Shown here: positions 1 through 12,870 of the stretch, piece by piece
How positions within the stretch are numbered: position 1 is the first letter of the stretch
How the letters are laid out: each line of letters starts with the position of its first letter
Made by a program: the position numbers and the translations under genes
Source of the DNA: Norana najaformis
Lineage: Eukaryota; Annelida; Clitellata; Crassiclitellata; Hormogastridae
NCBI GenBank assembly: GCA_964023275.1
Contig: OZ029915.1
Location: forward strand, 33,910,573 to 33,974,572
DNA: 64,000 nt
Direction: 5' to 3'
The notes under the pieces: generated by a model
What the model saw: only the letters and a program-made list of their open reading frames with translations
What the model was told of the DNA's origin: nothing
Database searches by the model: none

Positions 1-55
1 TGCTTCCTTTAACGCAGCCTTTGTCGTCTATATTTGGGTATTTAAACTAAGTTAA

Positions 56-154
56 GATGGCGTCGCTTGTGCGTCTGTTTCTAGGGATTTCTTCGTATGG
101 CTTTGCATTTCTGCTAGAATGTTTTCGTGTAAATAATTACGTGTTTCTGTGAGT
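56..154 (+). CDS. Small ORF with YY1-type start context
   Basis: AAGATGGCGTCG opens a 32-codon frame MASLVRLFLGISSYGFAFLL... The start context resembles animal first exons, and GTAAAT within the frame could be a donor. Nothing further supports it. Confidence 0.12.
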
Positions 155-2500
155 ATATGCAGTAAGCTATGTTTATGTCCTTACTGGTTTCTGGTTATGT
201 GCTTATGTGTTTAAGTGCGTATGTCTTGTGTGCATAAGTCAATTTATGCCTATGTGCATATGTGCAGTTGATTGGGTATGTGCTCATGTGCATATGTTAT
301 TTTCTGTTTATGTGCTTATGTATTTAACTGGGTATGTGTTCGTATTGCTTTCGCAATGCAATAGGTTATACACTCGGAGAGCCTCTTAGTCTCTTTATAG
401 TTCGACTCGCTGCAAAGGGCAGGGAGACACTCAGAGACCCACAGACACAAACATCGAACAGGACAGAGCGATTGGCTAATAATCAGGGTTCATCTACGTG
501 CACAGTGGAAGTGAGATGGATTAGGTAGCTGATATTCAAAATTGCTCCAATCATAAGTGGCAGGCCCCACGCTCAAATTTTCTAATATTATATGCACTAT
601 GTGGACCTGTGTATCATGGATACAAGTCTAATGTTAGATGCACACAGATTGTCAACATGTGTATCATGTTCTCTTTTGTACAAAGCAGGTTTCGCTTGGG
701 ACTTGGGGAAAGGGCAATAATCGTTACTAATTCGTGAACTATCCCTGCAGGAAAATAATCAAATTAGGCCAACCTATTATGATGTTTGTCTACGTAATGA
801 TCAGCGCTGTTACCTGAAAAAGCAGCAGCTGCGGCCAGGAAGTTGGCCTAGTTTCCTGTCAGCCCCGAGTGTCTTCTCCGCTGTGTGTGTCAGACCAGTC
901 TTTATTATAGATTCATGAATCAATGAATCTGTGTATATATGTAAGTGTGTGTATGTATGCATGTATGTATGCATGTACATGTATGTACATATGTATATAC
1001 GTAGATAGGTAAGTAGGAAGACATGTATGTATGTATGTATACGTGTATAATAAATATGTAGATAGGTAAGTAGGAAGACATATTTTTGTACGTATGTATG
1101 TATTCTGTTAAGTAAGTGATATTCCTAGCGCTGGTGCCAAAAGAATAGATAGGGATTAACGGAATTTTGAGGCGTCAGGTACTCCCGCTGCAAATGTAGA
1201 TTTGGCGATTGAACTAAAACAACCCAATTTCATTGGGACAAGTTCCTGGCTCCTCTTCCGGCACTGATTAGGCCAATCGCTACCGTTCTAAATTTGTCGG
1301 GGTGGAAACTGAAAAGTTTATTGTAAGAGTAATTTTTATCGGATGATGCTTCAGCATGTTTTGGGCGCGCGTTTGTATTGAAAGTTTCCGTGACGTTATT
1401 CCCATGAGTCACCGTGTTGTTGACTCGTTTGTGATTGGATGGCGAGCACGCCGTGGAATTTTCCACGACATCGGCCAGCGCGTGTTTTATCGTTTGAGCA
1501 CTCATTGAACTGGTTTGCTGTCATATCGGGATGGATCCTATAAAAACAACCGCAAATGCGCAACAAAGATTTGGAAGCAGTAGACTGTCGGGTGCTCAGT
1601 TAGTTCTTCGAGTTAGAAACTTCGTTGATGGATTGGTGTGTTTAGAACTGTACATTATCCTTTTGAAGTACTAATATTATGACTGAACTGTTCGTTTATT
1701 TTATTATATATATACGATCAACAAAGACTGTATGTCTTTTCTCTAGTTAACGCTAACCTACAAATCGGGCGAGTCGACAGTTCGAAACCCGTTCGCTTGA
1801 CATTTTGAAAGATCAACAATAAGTACATTTATATTTAACAACAATTGTCAAATATAAAAAGCCTATGCCTTATTTCGGAACTTATCACACCCGCCTTGAA
1901 AATCCAGGCTGCATACATTTAGCAGTATAAAAAATACAAGTATTGTATATCCATTGTTTTCTTAATTCGGCATTTGAAACAATTCTTCCTGACATTGATT
2001 TTTTGTGTCGTACTAGAAAGTTTTAAATTGGCGCTCTAAAACTGTTGGATTACAAGACTCTATTCTCTTGCAGCTAGCCAATTCAGCGTTGTGTGGGATG
2101 TAGGTCTGTGATTCCAGAAAAGGAAAGACAGCGACGTGAGGAGGATATAATATCCATGAAACTAATCCTTCCAGAACGCAAATGGGGTTCGGGTCGAGAA
2201 ATTGTCCAGGAAACAAAGTGATGAGACTGCTTCTTAATTCCTATCTACCCGACGTCTTCTCTTGTACGCTTTTTTACTGTACAACCGTTGTCTACAAACT
2301 TCGCCTAAGCACCTGTCCAGACAACAAGGCAACTAATCAGCGCTTGACCAAATTGCTGCCGCTATGTTCCGAGGCCCCGCGGCGTCTGACAAGCAAACGG
2401 CCTTCATTTAGGTCTCTCGAAAAGAGTTTCATCGCGTCTCATTTGAAATGAAACGAGGCAAAGCAAACACGTAATGACCCCAAATGATGTGGCACCATAA
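155..2500. other. No gene seen
   Basis: Mixed sequence with the ATGT repeat at 925-1105. A 91-codon minus-strand frame at 1230-1505 is unrecognised and has no splice or family support. Confidence 0.5.
925..1105. repeat. ATGT-rich microsatellite with 24-bp direct repeat
   Basis: Interrupted (ATGT)n and (TACA)n words. TAGATAGGTAAGTAGGAAGA occurs at about 1002 and again at about 1058. Confidence 0.8.
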
Positions 2501-2507
2501 CCAACAT

Positions 2508-2885
2508 CAGCACCACCAGCACCATTAGCAACATTAGCACCAACAGCAACAGTGGCACCATCAGCAACATTAGCACCATCAGCAACATTAGCACGATCAG
2601 CAACGATAGCATAACCAGTAGCAATGATACCATCAGCAACAGCACCTTTATTATTATCATTAATTAGCAACTTCTGTGGCCCTAGTGCTTTATGATGCAC
2701 AAGGCGTCAATCGATGGCGCACCAGAATCAAGCCGCAGTCAAATCAATACCCAGAAAGCTAGTCCACGGAGGCAGCAGCATGAGCAGCAGCACCATCGTC
2801 ACCATCAGCAACACCAGCACTATCAGCAACAGTGGTAGCACCATCTGCAACAGCACCACCACCAGTAATATCAGTAGCACTTCTC
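2508..2885. repeat. CAN-type trinucleotide arrays (AGCACCATCAGCAAC)
   Basis: Two interrupted arrays (2508-2660 and 2770-2885) of CAN triplets built from the words ATCAGCAACA and AGCACCATC. They translate to low-complexity strings in several frames and give no evidence of a gene. Confidence 0.85.
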
Positions 2886-3607
2886 ATCCGCTGACGACGA
2901 TGACGACCAATTGGCAATGGAAATAAAATCAGGGATTGCACGACCAGCTTAATCCGACCACGTATATTATATATGTAGCAGATGAGGATTATGGGATTAG
3001 TCGAGGAGAGACGGAATAAGGCCTGCATATATAGGTAGGTCGACTACGACGACAGAGGGCAGCATCAGAAGACGAGGCGCAGGAAATTGACCAGCAGCAA
3101 ATCTAAGTCTTCAAAACGGAGCATAACACTTCTAGCTCTTATCACCCGATGACGTCGGTAGCTTTTGTAGCCCGTGGAGATATAGACGCACTCGAAATAC
3201 GAGAGCGAGAGAGAGCAAGGAGGGAAAGAATGAAGGGAAAAGGGGAAGAGAAGGAGGAAAGATGAGTTCATGGACGGATGGATATAGGAAGGATGGATGG
3301 AAGAAGAAGAACATAAGAGGACGAAAAAGTTGAATGACAGGTAGACGAAAGAAGGACGGACGGACGAACAGAAGGACAGTAGGACAAAGTGAAATGGACG
3401 GGAAAACGTACAGGAGAGTTGTAATTGTAGCCATAATGACTACAATTTGTCAGCATCGTCAGTAGCGAGAGCTAATGCTAGGATGCTTCACATTGTCACT
3501 TGTCAGCGCAATTACTTAGAGAGATATAAGAGATATATAATAGATGGATTTTCAATTGTTTTCGAAGGGCTGATGGACTAAAGGACGTACGGAAAGTTCG
3601 GCGGGTA

Positions 3608-3715
3608 TATATATATATGTGTGTGTGTGTAGGTGTGTGTGTGGGGTGTGTGTGTATGTGTACATGTAGGTGTAGGTGTGTGTAGATGTGTGTGTAGGTG
3701 TGTGTGTGTGACAGG
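3608..3715. repeat. (TG)n microsatellite
   Basis: Interrupted GT-rich tract preceded by a short (TA)n. Confidence 0.9.
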
Positions 3716-3984
3716 CGTTAAAGAACCTATTGCATGAGATGCTATTTAAATAAGTTTAGTCGCAATATGATTACCAAGTGATGTATTCGTTGGCAAGTAA
3801 GATCCGGATTCTGTCTTACATACAGTGTATTTACCCAAGTACATGTACTTACAGTTGGCCAAGGAGTTGCAGTGTTTACCAGAAGCGTGGCAGTTAGGGC
3901 AAAACAATCTCAACGACCCCAGTGGTTGAGAGCTAAGTGAATGTAGGGTATTCTCTTAAAAGGTTAACTAGGTAAATGTTAAAT

Positions 3985-4165
3985 GTAGATGTACACGTTT
4001 CTCTACAGCGACCATATGGCCTTGACCCTGCTCATTTTTCAGTTAATTTACTGGGCGAGATCCTTCATCACCGCTGCCCGTTTAAATGGCTGCCAGGCCA
4101 CATAAGGTTCCCGTGTTTGGGCCGCGCTAACCCCGGATTGAGATCGTTGAAATAAGCTTCGAGTG
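3985..4165 (+). repeat. Dispersed repeat B, copy 1
   Basis: Shared with 32775-32945 in inverted orientation. Common blocks are TTTCT(C/G)TA(C/G)AGCGAC, CCTTGACCCTGCTCATTTTT, GCGAGATCCTTCATCACC and GGTTCCCGTGTTTGGG. It has no coding content. The length and dispersed nature fit a SINE or the conserved end of a larger element; I cannot name the family. Confidence 0.7.
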
Positions 4166-4454
4166 GTATTTGAACAGGCATCCTCAAGCAAAAAGGCGCC
4201 TTGACATACATTTTAGCAATTTTAGTTAACTAGGCCATTAGTAAGGAGCTACCAAGGCCGCCATAGTTAATCACACTGGGTCAGTGGTTGGCTGGCTTAG
4301 GTCCAAATAATCAAGGGCGGATCTAAAGGAAGACCCAGGGGCGTGGCCTTCGTATGCAGCTATACTGAGATGAAAGACGCAAACTAGGGCCAGTATAGGC
4401 CTACAACGCGAAGACCTTGAAATTATGCAAGGAAAATACAAAAAATGACGAATT

Positions 4455-4722
4455 TTGCAGTTACATTCATTTTACAAAGAACACTCCTCTCCCGCAGATG
4501 CTCTCCTGACTCCTCTTCTTCCCTTCATCCATTCCGCAGATCCAATTCCAAACGCCATCCACCGTAGAGGTCTAACTGTCTGCCTGCCTGACTTGGATCT
4601 CGACCTAGAACCGAACTCTTCTTGCCTATTGATTCTGTTTTGACTGAGCGCCTGTGAATAAGCTGGTTAGCTTTCGTTAGGCGCTGTAGAAATTTCGAGT
4701 TTACGATTACGATTACGATACT
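4455..4722 (+). mobile_element. LINE 3' end with TTACGA tail (copy 1)
   Basis: A short open tail ends in LDLDLEPNSSCLLILF, followed by a 3' UTR containing TGACTGAGCGCCTG and GGCGCTGTAGAAAT and then a (TTACGA)n tail. The same 3' UTR and tail recur inverted at 21183-21345, so this is a dispersed retroposon end. Short tandem tails are typical of CR1/L2/RTE-type LINEs and their SINEs. Confidence 0.65.
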
Positions 4723-6789
4723 GTTATATACACTGTCTCTGTCTCAAAGCGATGTTTACACTAATGCAAACGTAGGCCTACATAGGCCTATGTGTACATT
4801 TTGCCTGTAGTTAATCCAGACATCCCAATCTTAATCCTTAATATGCATTTTAAATAGTGACATCACACACATATATATGTGCTTTTCTTACATTTATACA
4901 TTTCTACTTGTATCTTTTGAGTAGATTATAAGACTCATTGCCACTGACCTTTGAACCCTGAAATTTAAAGGTCCCAGACGAAAGAAAATAGGAATTGCAG
5001 ATGGGCTGTATACACTAAATTTGAGCTATATGAATTTTTAGACCAACATCTCCTATCACGCACTCACTATATAAAGATGCCCCAATCAGCCTAGAGACGG
5101 CGGTACTCACCAATGGCGGCGTAGCATGTTGCTATGACTACCGTCGTCAAGACGATGGGGTCACGTGTCAACGGAGAAGGAAGAGGATGCAATGATTTTC
5201 GGACTGAGTCGTTTCTCATCGTACGATTACGGATCCATGGCCTCTAGTTAAGTTCACGCAGCTCAATTCACTCAGAAAATACTGTATCCATAGCTCACTA
5301 TGTCGCCTTTGCCTGTACACACAGTCGTTGGCTGTGTTTCAATTGTCTGGAAAGTCCACAGGCGTTTAGGTATCTATAGCAACAGAAGCATAAATCTGCA
5401 ATAAAGCTCTATAGACGACGCATCTGTCGTTCTTACTAAGCAGTTCAAATCAGGTGAACAACTGAAGAGCTTTTGAATCGCTGCATGTAAAATCTGGTTC
5501 CGATAGAATCACCTGATCAAAGCAGTAAGAAAGTAAGCAAGTGGCCGCTGTAGTCCTGTGGTGTCATGGTATAGAGATACTTGAAGGCCAGTCGCAAATG
5601 CATTTGCTCGGCTGACGCTGCCTATGCGGCGGCTGCTGCTGCTGCTGCTGATACTGAATCGGCCGATAGCATCCTGCGCTGTTCACTGCAGAAAACCCCT
5701 GCGGCTAAAGTATTGCAGCAACAGACGCGCTGACCAGCAACAAATGTCCACCGATGGTCGGCGCCGGTGGCTAGCCAGTGACCAGTGAATGACCGCGGTG
5801 ATGACCCATCGCTCGCTCTCTGACCTCAGCTAGACCACCCACGAACGAAACACATTTCTCAGGCGATGGACTGAATGAATAAATAACGCAGAATATTCCG
5901 CTTCGAATAGTTTCCCAAATATCACTGCATAAACAGAAACGCCATTTGAAACAATTACTCTGTGATTAAGTAACTAAAAGTTCTTAAACGGGTCCGCGGT
6001 TTAAATCCTCATTATAAGATGGGCGTTTAATTGGAAAAATTGCTCCTCAGCTATCCTACCTGTTGGGTTTTATTACGGATGACTCGATTATAAACTGTTA
6101 CTTCGCATTTCGCTTATATTTATATTTCTGTGTTTAATTCGATTCCTCGTTTAATCTTTTTCTTCCATTGGATTTTCGTTCTGGCTTTCTTTCCAAATGT
6201 CTATTCTTCTTTCCTTCCTAATATTTTGGGAATTTATTATATAGCGTTCGTTTATGTGATAAATTTAATGTAATGTTGTCAACCACTTGAGACAAAATGG
6301 GTTGTTATGATATTGCATCAAAATGCCTTTGGAACAAAAAATATGAGTTTCCACCTCTTTAAATCCGTAGTTCTCCGAAAGACTTGCATAAAATTTAAGA
6401 TACTTGCTTATTTTTTAGAGCATCGCAAGCACAAAATGTTTCTTAACCCTCTACAACCTACACAACGATTGAATTACTGGTGGCTACCTCTTTTGCAGCA
6501 AAAAACACACATTATGCCTTTTTGCTTGTCCTGGTTTTCTCGAGCGCGACTACAGCGCAATTGCATAGTGGCTCGTCCCAGGTCAGTTTTGAGTGGGGGT
6601 TTGCCTTTCATAGTGTGAATTTTAAAGCGAGTAAAACATTTTATAAAAGCATATAAATGCTAATATTTTAGGCAGTCAGCAACGTTTGCTCGACTTCTAA
6701 GCTATCTAGACCTGCATTTGTAGGAACCTTGAGCAGTTCTTCACTCACACTTGCTTAACGCATCCGTTTGATACTTTGTCAGTAGATGG
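4723..6789. other. No gene seen; possible promoter-like patch near 5090-5180
   Basis: On the minus strand at 5111-5131 the sequence ATGCTACGCCGCCATTG is followed by a perfect GTGAGT donor, in a CpG-bearing context with a CACGTG E-box upstream. It resembles a short first exon, but no second exon is found. The rest is unremarkable apart from the (GCT)n tract. Confidence 0.4.
5630..5652. repeat. (GCT)n microsatellite
   Basis: GGCGGCTGCTGCTGCTGCTG, an uninterrupted (GCT) run of six. Confidence 0.9.
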
Positions 6790-7157
6790 TGGCGCTTACT
6801 ACTCTTCGCAAGGTCTTTGCTCGCGGGAACTGCTCCGGATTACATCTGTGAACTGCTCCAACCCATTCGAGCTCTCCGCGGTCGGGAGGCGCTGTGTTCT
6901 TCTACTCGCCATGAACCTCTGGTTCCATGCTGCCGTACATCTTCACGTCAACCTCGCGCTCTTTCCTGTGTCGATCCTTCCCTCTGGAATAGTCTCCCAC
7001 TTGACATACGTAGTCTATCTCTGGACAACAAACAAGTTACATTTTCCACCAAGTTAATTCTTACCTGTTTAGATCTGCGTGTTCATAGCGCTTTTGAGGA
7101 GTTTCTAAAATGCGCTTTATAAAAGTTCTGTTACATACATACATACATACATACGCA
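6790..7157 (+). mobile_element. CR1/L2-like LINE, C-terminal RT fragment with CATA tail
   Basis: The frame from 6817 encodes GTAPDYICELLQPIRALR and PSLWNSLPLDIRSL, the WNSLP-type ending of CR1/L2-clade reverse transcriptases. It stops at 7122 and is followed by GCGCTTTATAAAAGTTC and a (CATA)n tail. The stretch upstream of 6817 continues in another frame, implying a frameshift. This is a 5'-truncated dead copy. Confidence 0.75.
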
Positions 7158-7172
7158 CCAACGTACGTACGT
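7134..7172. repeat. (CATA)n / (CGTA)n tract
   Basis: It directly follows the LINE 3' end and is likely its tandem tail expanded. It is succeeded by ATTAATAAATGCAGAAATAA, which resembles the SINE tail. Confidence 0.8.
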
Positions 7173-7174
7173 AC

Positions 7175-8820
7175 ATTAATAAATGCAGAAATAATAATAT
7201 TGATATGTAAATAAATGTAAACACTAGAGAACCCTGCTAACGAAACCATATTGTGCCTGTTTGGTTTACCTGGTGACAACAATGTAGCAAGGTTACGCAG
7301 TGTAATGTGCAATCGGGATCACCAAAGTACCTGAATCTGAATCTTCTGGAAAATTGCTTTTGAATAAAGCCCACTGAAGATGAATATTGCTCCTTTAGCG
7401 TATTTTGTTAATAATTCAAATCCCATAAGTTTCACTGAAATACTGTATTTCGTGCACAGACCTACCTTTTTATAATAAAGGCAACACTAACGGTAAATAT
7501 AACACGTTTGTTTACACGACTTTATAGAAATTTCTGAGAAGCGTGGACCCAAAGTCGAAAACAATGACACCTTTTGACCCTTCCAACCTGCACTGGAACT
7601 CATTTACCGATTGAGAGAAAGCTAAGTGGCGTGGTATTCCACGAACCGTCACCCATCCTAGAACTAACGGGCCTCGATTCATTTTAAACTCCTTCGTCTG
7701 CCACTGTTTGTATCAACAAAGCCAAGCGACTGCCAAGCAAAGTTTTTGTTGCCTTGCTCTGGTACTCGTTCACCAGATGTAAATATTTATAGATGTACTA
7801 ATATTATTTGAGTCATACTTCAGTTTCAAAATAACACATTCTTCAGGCGTTAGGATAAAGTTTCAAACTTTTCAAAACTTTCACAAAAAACTTTCACCAC
7901 GTACAAAACACATCACTAATTACTACAGGCCTATAATTTAACAGTCTATTACAGTAAAAAAAGACGCATTAATTTAAGTCTGCTTTGTTGATTCAGTACT
8001 GACATAGATTCGGATGTAAAGTTGTGTGGGTTGGTTGACGTGAGACCGTTACAACTAGTCCAGCGTGGAGATGCTTTCACTGTCCGGCGCATTCAGTGGA
8101 CGCTCGACAGTTTCTAAAGGTCATTACGCATGCGCAGTCAACGGCAGCGGTCGTGTCGTCTGCCGGCGTATCATAGGTCACGCAAAGGCCATCAGTTAAG
8201 TCGGCGTTCGAGGGGACCATTCATTATTTCGTCGTCATTCAGTTCTCCCTCAGACGCCACCGTTTGAACAATATCCGCTCATATATCTCGAGTCTGACTT
8301 CAAAATTAGCACCAGCAAACGCTGAACGAACGCTCGAGCCAAACAAAGCCGACGATTTTCGCCAGTAATTGATCTAATTAAGATTACAGCTGTAACGTGA
8401 CAGCTCGAATCCGGTCAGGTTGCGATAGGGGCTTCGCATGCCACATAACGCATTGCGTGTAACAGGACGTGGGAGGCAGGCGGATATGTGAACGGACATG
8501 CAGACATCTGCGCAGTGGCACGGGCAGACAGAATGGTAATCAGTGCCGGCAAGAGGCTAATGCAGTGTGAAAATCTTCGGGATTAGAGGAGTCTGGTTGA
8601 ACTAGATGGTTTGACTGCCGGTGGCCCTCGACCTTCGCTGGTTTATGTGATACCCGTCTTAGCTGGGTGACCGCCTTTAGGAGCATTTTCGCGCCAAGTC
8701 AGCGCTGAATATCAATTGACTGCGAAGATTATTAATAGAAACCGTCCCTCGGTTTTCTTCTTCGTCGTCTTCTTCATCGTCCCCTGCGCCGTAGGATAAA
8801 TAAAGGTCCGCCCATGTATA
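7175..8820. other. No gene seen; CpG-richer patch 8040-8560
   Basis: The patch contains an NRF1-like ACGCATGCGCAG at about 8126 and many CpGs, which is compatible with a promoter of either strand. No convincing exon follows within a few kilobases. Confidence 0.4.
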
Positions 8821-8823
8821 ATG

Positions 8824-9095
8824 GTCTTTGTGCTGCTGTGTGTGCTCGTTAGTGTGTTCGTGTGCGTGTGTGTTTGTGTGTATGTGTGTGTACATGTGTG
8901 GCTGTGTGCGTGCGTGTGTTTGTCTTTGTGTTTGTGTGCGTATGTATGTGTGTGTGTGGGTGCGCGGTTGTGTATGTGTTTGTCTTTGTGTACGTGTGCG
9001 TATGTGTGTATATGTGTGCTTGTGTGTATGTGTTTGTTTGTGTGTCTGTGTGCGTGTGTGTGTTTGTCTTTTTATGTGTTTGTGTGTGCATCGGT
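8824..9095. repeat. (TG)n-rich microsatellite, 270 bp
   Basis: Long interrupted TGTG(T/C)G tract. Open frames through it are Cys/Val repeats without meaning. Confidence 0.95.
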
Positions 9096-9324
9096 GTGGG
9101 GAGTAGGAGGAGAATGGAAAGGAAGCGAAAGATTTGTGGAAGAGCGTCCAGTAAAAGCGGAAAGTGAAGGAGGCGACAGAAAGACGAAAGCCAATGAGTT
9201 AAGACTACTTGCGTTGCAGAATTAACAGCCTCAAGAAAAGACGTCGGGTAACGGAAACCACGATGGCCACTCCTTCCTGCGCCTATACGTCGAAATATAT
9301 GAGCTCCAGGTTATGTCATAGCCT

Positions 9325-9515
9325 TATGTATGTATATATGTATGTATGTATGTATACATACATGAAAGCATACATGTATGTTTTATATATGTATGTATGT
9401 ATGTATGCTTATATGTATGAATGCATGCATACATGAATGAAAGCATATATGTATGGATGTGTGAGTTAGTATGTATGCATGTATGTTTGTTTGTATATAT
9501 GTATGAATGACGACG
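9325..9515. repeat. (ATGT)n-rich microsatellite
   Basis: Interrupted TATG/CATG tetranucleotide tract. Confidence 0.9.
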
Positions 9516-9773
9516 CGTGATGTAACGCCTTTTAGTACTTCACAAAGGAGTTGTAAATGCATTCTTATTGGAACAGTTTTAATTAAACTGCTGTTGCGTA
9601 AAATTGCATGGCATGTCAGTGGTCGTGATCTGCATTCCTCGCATGTGCCATCAACAGCACCACCACAAGAGAAACAAGAAGAAGAATGAAGTGGAGAGGA
9701 AAGAGGCTCAGACAGAAGAAGAACAAAATAAACAAGAACAAGAACAAGAATGAGGACGAGAAGCATGGATTTC

Positions 9774-10010
9774 TGATGATGATGATGATTATTATGATGA
9801 TGATTATGATGATGATGATGATATTAATAATAATAATAATAATAATAATCTAATTATTATTATTATATTTATAATTATTATTATTATATTTATTATTATA
9901 ATATTATTAATAAAATAATAACAATTATTATTATATTTATTATTATTATATTTATTATTATTAATATTGATAATGATGATGATGATGATGTCGTCATCAT
10001 CGTCGTCGTA
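9774..10010. repeat. (ATT)n / (ATG)n compound microsatellite
   Basis: Starts and ends with GAT triplets flanking an AT-only (ATT/AAT)n core at 9822-9970, with partly inverted symmetry. Confidence 0.9.
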
Positions 10011-10019
10011 GTTGTTAAT

Positions 10020-11800
10020 TAGATATCTTAAATGCTGCCGCAAAGCGAAAACAGTTTGAGGCAATAGCGCCTGATAAGAAAATGTTTTTGTGTTTCCAAG
10101 TCTTCTCCTCTGTTCGAGTGAATAACGATACACAAACAGACACGAGGACAGACACCTAGACATACAGACAAGCGGGCCTGGTAGTCGTAATAAATACAGG
10201 CTGAGGCGAGGTGTTGCGAAGACTCAGCGGAATTGATGTCATGGATGGACGCTCAGGTGTACTACATGCAAATAAATAGCTTCTTATCCGAAAGATCAGC
10301 CTTCGCCAGGGCGCGCAGAGACGCAGGCAGCAACCGACAGGAGGCGCCAGATGGAAGGAGGGAGGGAGGTAGGGAGGGAGGGAAGGCAGGAGTCATTTTA
10401 TTAGGCGATGGATTCACGTAATATTTATGAGACAGTGCAGCCGTGTCTAATCCAGGAGATATATAAAGACTGCGTTGAGACCGGGATTTGCTGAACTATT
10501 GGCTTAGCTTAGTGAACGATGTTTAACTGGACTCGACCGAACACTGATCCGAGTCCAGCACTATGTGTCATTATCGTCTCGTCTTATACTGTAGATCGAT
10601 TTGGCTAATTGCAGACATAATTCCTGCTATTTGCAATTGCAAAATTCATTTAGTGTAGCCCAAGTCGAGTAAGCCTATCCTCCGAGCTAACACTGGGTAA
10701 CTCAGTTACGACTTATTTCATAGAAGTCATACATAGTCCAAAGTCGTGATCATTTCCGGTGTCGCCATTTTCTTCCACATACCTTACAGTATAATACAGA
10801 TCACTACAAGCAATGATCTGTGTAGGCAAAATGATCTGCATAGAAATCATGCGTGTGATCTTTAATTATGAAAAGTGCACAGTTCAGAGGTGATGTTCAC
10901 GCGTATTACGACCATTTGCCATTGGCTTCATCAACAGTTTACTGATATTAAGCACGTTGCTTACCTCCTGGACTAATGGCCGCACCCTTACAATTCGACC
11001 GATTCAAACGAACCCTCGTCACGCATGTAGGCCTACTATACATCACTCTGATGTATATAGAACGTTGGGGCTCTGTGCAGTACTGTAACGGCGCTATAAA
11101 AGCTTCCAGATTGGATTAGATCACCACGAACTTCGTATCCAACGCCCAGTTGCATTGCATGCCTTCTGGCCTGCCATAATGTTCAAACCTTCCTTTATAA
11201 ACCTTGATGATAAGGTCCGTCTTCTTTAATACAATTCTGTTTGTTTTGGCTTCAAAATGTCTTCTGGATTTTCATTGGTAGTCTTGTCGTTCTCCAGATC
11301 CAATATGTTGGGTGTAGCATTTCATCTTGTCTTTGTAAATCTTTGCATTCAGTTGTTTGCACGTTTTCCTTTCTTCCACTGTCGTTGTTTGCTTAAATTG
11401 TTCTGAGTATCTTTGCAATCGTTGTTCTTTCTCGTCGTATCACTGACAGCCAACAACAGTTGAGAAATATGGATCAGAATGTGGATGCTTCTTTTCATCC
11501 ATGGAAAAACAACCTCTTTACCCACGCTAGTCCTGTCCTTTCACCCTCTGCCCTCCCTGGAGCTGGGAATATGGATGTGGATAGTGAGTTGCCTCGTTTG
11601 TCGGTGGCATGTGTGCTTTTTTGATCTGAGTGTCGAACGGCAACACGCGCGAAATTTTACGACCCAACTCCATTGTCTTCGATATTGCGTTTCTCCTGCG
11701 ACTGAGCAGACTGAATAGACGGAATTTCTCGTCTCTTCTTCTGCCTATCTATCCAGTCTAGCCTACACTTGCCCGTGCCTCTTTGTTCTTCTGTATCCCT
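10020..11800. other. No gene seen
   Basis: Unremarkable non-repetitive sequence apart from the (GGGA)n tract. A 79-codon frame at 11479-11718 is unrecognised. Confidence 0.5.
10353..10383. repeat. (GGGA)n tract
   Basis: AGGAGGGAGGGAGGTAGGGA and continuation. Short and purine-rich. Confidence 0.85.
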
Positions 11801-11804
11801 TTGC

Positions 11805-11995
11805 CCCTAATCTCTCTGTCTGTCTATCTGTCTGTCTGTCTCTCTCTCGCTCTCTGTCTGTCTCTGTCTGTCTGTTTCTGTCTGTCTGTGTCTGTCTGTG
11901 TCTGTGTCTGTCTCTCTTTCTTTCTCTCTATCTGTCTGTCTCTGTCTGTCTGTCTGTCTGTCTCTGTCTCTCTCTCTGTCTTTATCTCTCTCATG
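11805..11995. repeat. (TCTG)n microsatellite
   Basis: Interrupted TCTG/TCTC tract with pyrimidines on the plus strand. Confidence 0.95.
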
Positions 11996-12639
11996 AGCCA
12001 AGATTAGGTCATTGCCGTCTAATGATCGATTCACTTTCTTATTGACATCGAATACCCATATAACTGTCGCTAACCTGATCCACGCCTATTCCACCCGACT
12101 TCTCTAGCTTTCACACCTCGTTTTCTATTCCGTGCATTTCCTTAGTCCACCTGTATGTTTCCCCGTCTTCTACTCTTCTCTTCCATCTCGCACCTCTTTC
12201 GTGCAAGCAATTTTTCCGCATGTTTCGCCTGCGTTTATGTAAAGAGCAAATGCCACTAATGGATATAACTGTCAGAGCGCCGCCTGAGAGATTAAGCCGT
12301 CGAAAGGCAGACTTGACAAGCGAGGAGTGGAGCGGAGGAGGAAACATAAGGAGCTGAACGTCGACGTGGATTTCCATCCACAAAGTAGCGTAGCAGGTGC
12401 GTCAAAACCCATTGCTTGCAATTTTCTAGAAAGCGACAGAGGCACGGTCAAGTAGACCGACAGACAGGCAGACACAGGCTCAGGAAATCTGACCGACATA
12501 GAAGAAGGTCTTTATGTAAGTCAGTCTGAATATAAAAGAAAGCGTACAGATGTGACAGGTGTGATGATACTGCCTGACTGACAACGCTCATAGACGCAGT
12601 AAAGCAGAAAGGCAACAGAAAGGAAGACACTTGCAGACA

Positions 12640-12697
12640 GACAGATTGACTGACGGACTGACTGGCTGACTGGCTGACTGACTGACTGACTGACTGG

Positions 12698-12733
<36 letters not shown>

Positions 12734-12734
12734 T

Positions 12735-12774
<40 letters not shown>

Positions 12775-12819
12775 TGACTGACTGACTGACTGACTGACTG
12801 ACTGACTGACTGACTGACT

Positions 12820-12862
<43 letters not shown>

Positions 12863-12870
12863 TGACAAAA
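12640..12870. repeat. (CTGA)n microsatellite
   Basis: More than 200 bp of near-perfect CTGA. On the minus strand all three frames are open (Ser-Val-Ser-Gln repeats) because the repeat contains no stop in that direction. Confidence 0.97.

Noticed and set aside
2404-2700. 98-codon minus frame of Val-Ala-Asp-Gly-Ala repeats
   Set aside because: Translation of the CAN trinucleotide array.
8655-8690. 5S rRNA fragment (GCTGGGTGACCGCCT)
   Set aside because: Only about 12 consecutive matching bases and no flanking 5S similarity.
8821-9225. 134-codon plus-strand frame rich in Cys and Val
   Set aside because: Translation of the (TG)n microsatellite, with overlapping open frames in several registers.
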